From the NCBI GenBank assembly GCA_905233375.1, contig CAJOEJ010000012.1, positions 1-63,345 of the forward strand: DNA of 63,345 nt, written 5' to 3'. Position 1 is the stretch's first letter, and each line of letters starts with the position of its first letter. Made by a program: the position numbers and the translations under genes. Under the pieces are notes generated by a model. The model saw only the letters and a list, made by a program, of their open reading frames with translations, ran no database searches and had not been told where the DNA came from. The DNA comes from Paludibacteraceae bacterium. GTDB lineage: Bacteria; Bacteroidota; Bacteroidia; Bacteroidales; Paludibacteraceae. Shown piece after piece: positions 62,401-63,345 of this stretch.

Positions 62401-63140
62401 TCTTCCCAGCGAATCAGATTGGCAGCCGTAGTAGATAGCGTAATCTTATCATTCACATACGAGCGATTATCCGTACTACCATCCCATGCCGTTTCCGAAG
62501 GCTTCACATCTCCAGAAGTCGGCGAAACGGTATAATCTTTGGATACGGAAGTAAACTTATTGGTAGAGGTATTTACCTTGACATATTGGTAGTTGACCGT
62601 ATATGAGCCACCTACTGTTTGAGCATACGTAATGGTTGCATTATCATCCTCCTTCCATTTGGCAGTAACCAAACGCTCCGAACTGGTATTACGACCACCA
62701 TTCAAAGTAAACACTGCGGCTGCTCCATCAGTTTTTATTTTGCAAGTACCACTGGAACCTGCATTACTATTCGAAGGATTAGACACCGTTTCACCTATCG
62801 ACCACGATGCCCATTGCCATCCGCGAGCTCCCTTTGCCCATCCATAGAAGTCACGGGGAGCGGAACCGCTAGAATTAGAGACTGAAGCACTCTCTGAGTC
62901 GCTGGATGCCGCATAAGAGTTATCCGACGAGGGGGCGTTATTGTCCTTGTTGGCATAGACGAGACCTTTGGCCGGCGTCTCAGAGGTAAGGTGAAGAATA
63001 CCATAACCACTACCCCACGCACTTCCGATGCCGAGGGAGAGCAATACTAATAGCGTTGCCGCGTAACGGAGAAGGTTTAGGCGTCCTCCGCTTCCGCCGT
63101 AAATAAGTTTTCTCATTGAATTAAAAATTTTTGTTTCCAT
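53451..63140 (-). CDS. 3229-residue surface protein: beta-helix region, Listeria-Bacteroides repeats, T9SS-like tail
   Basis: The signal region (MRKLIYGGSGG..., then LLRYAATLLVLLSLGIGSAWG) may start at this ATG or 8 codons later. Residues about 390-1070 hold many short turns (AYGVYA, NGGTVVSKA, IDGGSY) typical of a right-handed beta-helix. Two later blocks hold about ten Listeria-Bacteroides (InlB B/Flg_new) repeats with the YTFxGW...YTAQ pattern. A second helix-like patch lies between them. The tail (KVIVDDKVFIIRNGEIYSVTG) is a T9SS sorting form. A cell-surface adhesin is likely. It heads the four-gene unit to 48323; no promoter is seen in the 75 nt upstream. Confidence 0.88.
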   Translation of the reverse strand: METKIFNSMRKLIYGGSGGRLNLLRYAATLLVLLSLGIGSAWGSGYGILHLTSETPAKGLVYANKDNNAPSSDNSYAASSDSESASVSNSSGSAPRDFYGWAKGARGWQWASWSIGETVSNPSNSNAGSSGTCKIKTDGAAAVFTLNGGRNTSSERLVTAKWKEDDNATITYAQTVGGSYTVNYQYVKVNTSTNKFTSVSKDYTVSPTSGDVKPSETAWDGSTDNRSYVNDKITLSTTAANLIRWEEVNVATSAVTALTPTVSGTTRSYQYQVVKDRTATIRAVFKSANLGEISGDKQISVNNLTNVYNYSLTVPVTDIIGDWVAGDFSVGFSNKNGAATFTLGSVQYTAGLLTIPFTYQANAEGNTTIDVTVSTPYGAETSCQIVATAEVIVDYEAEILLAGQTDPAAGNTGALTAMLTKANGMSGDFTLRLMNPVTITAPLSFTNSFTFDINGKTLTSTGNAAISIDAADITVRFIDGSFIKAGKVIAEKSLDGVVSAIRYTVAGKITLDGGTIIAHNTSTAAGAKAYAVNVSNDGIFFMTAGSYGRVSAEADNEAVAIYVASSTDFATMNGGVVEAQAKTNAYGVWSAGVANITDATISAETQTGTNACGVYVNGSTTTLTNTTIDVLARTTQAYGAYAKAGRLNMNGGTVVSKANSDAYGVHIAAGATASVLMGADITVSATVAGNARGLNNLGTLIANNADVHATAATTGATAVNSETNATSTTIDGGSYVATAGSGTVYGLHHQYGDLSVDGGEFHGIATGGSAAYGVRTIANGTIKNATMWGETQGVAHTAYGYVAGTAGKTTTLTKCVIKGESVAATAYAIYSRAIVEATDCELTAIANNGNRAAAFWAENGTNTIIRCNGNVMASETEAWGVNHLDGACTINGGSYTVLAKQAKASAVGDTKAYGIQNAASKTITISDATFSVTGNNTTYAQKVYGLFASGTVNCTNSTFDVKSRIDAYGVYGDGTSNLTLSGNKFEAEAITATGAYGMYSNKNFTTDNDLFSATATTTAAYALSLGSSAKGTVLNGKFAAVGTGNFGPIDRGASAANVVLKGGFYTTSTNLPYYVASECSIFMVDKSETEYAEGYRYVIAEENPARFVCYIGNKGYATLEAAMQYTIDNPSGTYTIVMSQPYTLPAGNYTLPSNASLLIPYKENQTTISTTPTRHYSAEVIAEYLRLTLASGVHWNVNGKIEVSSRMYCAESTTSYVNSAYGCMELQENSILQLNNGAKMYVWGFVIGKGDIKVKGGAEVREFFQALDLPTIGTLFDNKDNYSSLKYFPCSQYFIQNIEVPTTYYYNSKLITSMYIGYKGDPYGTDNVKLIGTPTSSSDNYLFQIVDDDESSWVRKEYNATKDRQIWTIGSKAQLGALTLTISGVPLLGSVTLNSKDYILPLTSNMTINLSEGGQVEVTQSMELLPGAEVNINKTASFVINQKDSQNETVKFYVIDSDQAYYSTKYVNYSPSWPKATRPSRSTPDAAINVYGGKIVVKGNFYTTDKADGDAATKTGGANIYSNNENAGTVSLQNAAPAAGTLSYWVSGGSKTKVIRPAQLKNKNGTYVSTTGATSGVDYGYMNDAWHSSYVNGPFTVIDNIVYAKPSEYVQLKTQQTGTNGKLEGVAESNHTYLTIADKILILQGKGTDAAPYEWWEVVATATSGVFECQKAGYEGFYSYNTTAGEWQIVKRNVTFYMDEAKTESTKKVVSVNYMGVPDQSVISSNPTKGITTGYTYTFYGWKSSVTNTEYAWTETLETAENDMYYTPVFTPTKRNYTITLNNAYNGETVYLEVPYEDTPEYTPRKDATAQYTYTFNGWSPAFAAVTGTATYTAQWTSVTNRYTITWKNGDETLETDKSQAYGTVTSYNGATPTKEMDDDYVYTFSGWLNSLTGNMRVDNETVTGAITYTAQFSTTPRYMITFANYDGTQLQKEPVTQDEHPIYKGLSTPARARDKDGYYTFTGWKRNSTGVDYAPNATLPAATQKETYTAQYSYTNDLFTITLHNVDGNGATWSGKFGEGSTPFYNPNNNDIPVIPEKVGNVQYSYSFTGWSLTNGGAKLDPVPAVTGPAEYWALFAQTTNEYNITFANIDGFGASQTIQVEYGATPVCPVTPTKEQGINSYAFTGWNKTIVAVTGEETYTATFSSTPTVRKYDITFNPANGGASQVHQVTHGDTPAWEGANPTKAQDAQYTYTFAGWDPTPYPVDGEESYIATYSQTVNSYTVTFKNYDGTVLDTKEWQYGSTPSYSGTPSREFDEANAKFYTFNGWSPVIGSVTGNVTYTAQFNEDALVATVTTTGGNVTPYSSWLDAFNAANSNSTGGCTIKLYKDAADANNTSRPISKNMTIDLNGHTLSSKRTNTSSAYFFYINSAVSLTVDDSKGGGKIYYEGTSNTTYNAIYVNNTGGSVIVNGGTIQAHATYNNSNYYASAIMLYGSNSRLTLNDGELIGSHGTSTRKAYAVRFRGNSYGYANINGGKLKVMAGGSTTATNVAIFLNSAANRTTLSGGYYSKDPGNNVTIATDYEKVNINNATEDPEYSNGYTYKVIPQRYALTWNVNGGDALVGTYTSGSVSWGTAIVKPTDPTRTGYTFAGWNTTPAATMPKANTTYTAQWSPNTNTPYVVKHYKQALDRSYSETPDETENLQGTTDANVTPETKNYTGFTAPSTQTQAIAADGSMVIEYQYTRNSYELTWDANGGTIAGEYTSGDVLFEAQIIAPDAANVTRAGYEFAGWNAMPATMMPAEQLTYTAQWLIDADLVVAEGDPVDISNDEEVTTTTVQTGAQLTVDEGKTLSTKTFVIEAISEVTDTDDAQEHAQSGSGEVTGNIEADVMYFDLKLNNPSNRRWNAFTVPFVVDLKESSGHPIQINGETLTLGRGYDIIYYNGATRAAQGPVAACWEYVEDPAPNGGDSILYPGKAYMIASASRAIQTVRFTKATDSSILSRYDGKVSVAENATDITTGNNGGWNGIGNPRMYHTVMNAGAAVCQVHDGGLIGADGYRTYDMDGRKLVVGKAVFVQVDSNNNNVSVVQATGQDAIRPQTNAAPRRTLEQIKQDRYDVQIAAAGYAPADRLIVLAEEDKEDKYVILKDLSKAGVSPVRAQMWVDRYGEKLCMNTTALINNKADYPLTISAPKAGEYDIFLNNQPKEGTILYLTYDGRAIWNLTYGGYTATLEKGLDTHYGLRVVISKTPTGLEEATIENGDAVRKVIVDDKVFIIRNGEIYSVTGQKAQ
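54880..58070 (-). repeat. About ten Listeria-Bacteroides (InlB B-type) repeats
   Basis: Eight units between about 56270 and 58070 and two near 54880-55500, each about 65-80 residues, carry YTITF.N.DG, then TP..PTK......YTF.GW, then TGxxTYTAQF. They are recognisable at protein level but diverged at DNA level, so they are old relative to the 147-bp array. Confidence 0.8.
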
Positions 63141-63215
63141 ATCTTTTTTGTAATTTAAATATTTTCTTATTTCGTTATATTTGAATCGGTCAAGATTGGC
63201 CGATGTGGTTTTTGG

Positions 63216-63345
63216 TTATTGCTTTTCGATATTTTCACCTTTATTACCACGAATGACTTTATGACGGATTTTCACTACCGCAAAATTCAACTCCACTTCC
63301 GTCTCTGTTCCTACAGTTTCAAATTGTGCACCAATCACATTCCCG
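63216..63345 (-). CDS. C-terminal end of an unidentified protein (partial, runs off right edge)
   Basis: The last 42 codons of a minus-strand frame, ending VVKIRHKVIRGNKGENIEKQ, TAA at 63216-63218. It is charged, with alternating hydrophobics (AQFETVGTETEVELNFAVV) that could be beta strands. The stop is 75 nt before the giant gene, so the two may be co-transcribed. Not enough is visible to name it. Confidence 0.5.
   Translation of the reverse strand, partial: GNVIGAQFETVGTETEVELNFAVVKIRHKVIRGNKGENIEKQ

Overview
The window is a piece of a Bacteroidales-type chromosome (phylum Bacteroidota), probably from an uncultured host- or gut-associated lineage; the genus cannot be fixed from the sequence. 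The assignment rests on Bacteroidota-type promoters (TAnnTTTG at -7 with TTG/TTTG about 19-20 nt upstream), almost no Shine-Dalgarno sequences, a PorW/SprE lipoprotein of the type IX secretion system (T9SS), several large secreted proteins with T9SS-like C-terminal tails, and a TamB-rhomboid pair.

Left third (1-15442, all minus strand): a tightly packed putative operon of at least 12 genes that runs off the left edge, with a good promoter at 15497-15527. In transcription order it encodes two DnaJ-type zinc-finger proteins (the second followed by an in-frame 55-codon extension after an ochre stop), a dynamin-like GTPase, a small membrane-anchored coiled-coil protein, a second dynamin-like GTPase with a membrane anchor and coiled coil, a third dynamin-like GTPase, an HExxH metallopeptidase-like protein, a SIR2-like/TIR fusion whose SIR2 motifs are degenerate, a STAND-type P-loop NTPase with a multi-helix membrane tail, a second HExxH metallopeptidase with a zinc ribbon, and two tandem TIR-like/TPR proteins. 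Just upstream lies a two-gene unit (15622-18833): a protein-phosphatase/ADP-ribosylglycohydrolase fusion and a TIR protein. The combination of NAD-directed domains, STAND NTPase, proteases and membrane-remodelling GTPases looks like a conflict (anti-phage or self-killing) system. I know of no named system with this composition, and it is the main discovery candidate. Its function is inference.

Middle (18934-38836): mostly conserved genes. These are pepD, type I asparaginase, tRNA-Arg(CCG) with a duplicated 3' end, a membrane zinc peptidase, a Fur-like regulator, a GNAT-like protein, tamB and a rhomboid protease on the minus strand; then HU, adk, obgE, a CLC chloride channel and an HExxH lipoprotein on the plus strand; then porW and tsaB on the minus strand, meeting the plus-strand genes at a bidirectional terminator.

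Right third (38841-63345, all minus strand): a locus of secreted surface proteins. They are an outer-membrane barrel protein with a proline/glutamate/glutamine repeat linker, a 2042-residue protein, a 533-residue protein, a 1049-residue protein with fifteen ~49-residue repeats, a 611-residue protein, a 44-residue mini-protein and a 3229-residue protein with a beta-helix-like region, about ten Listeria-Bacteroides (InlB B-type) repeats and a sorting tail. PorW, encoded at the end of the same gene string, belongs to the machinery that would export them. A partial gene enters from the right edge. No stretch over 300 bases is free of genes.
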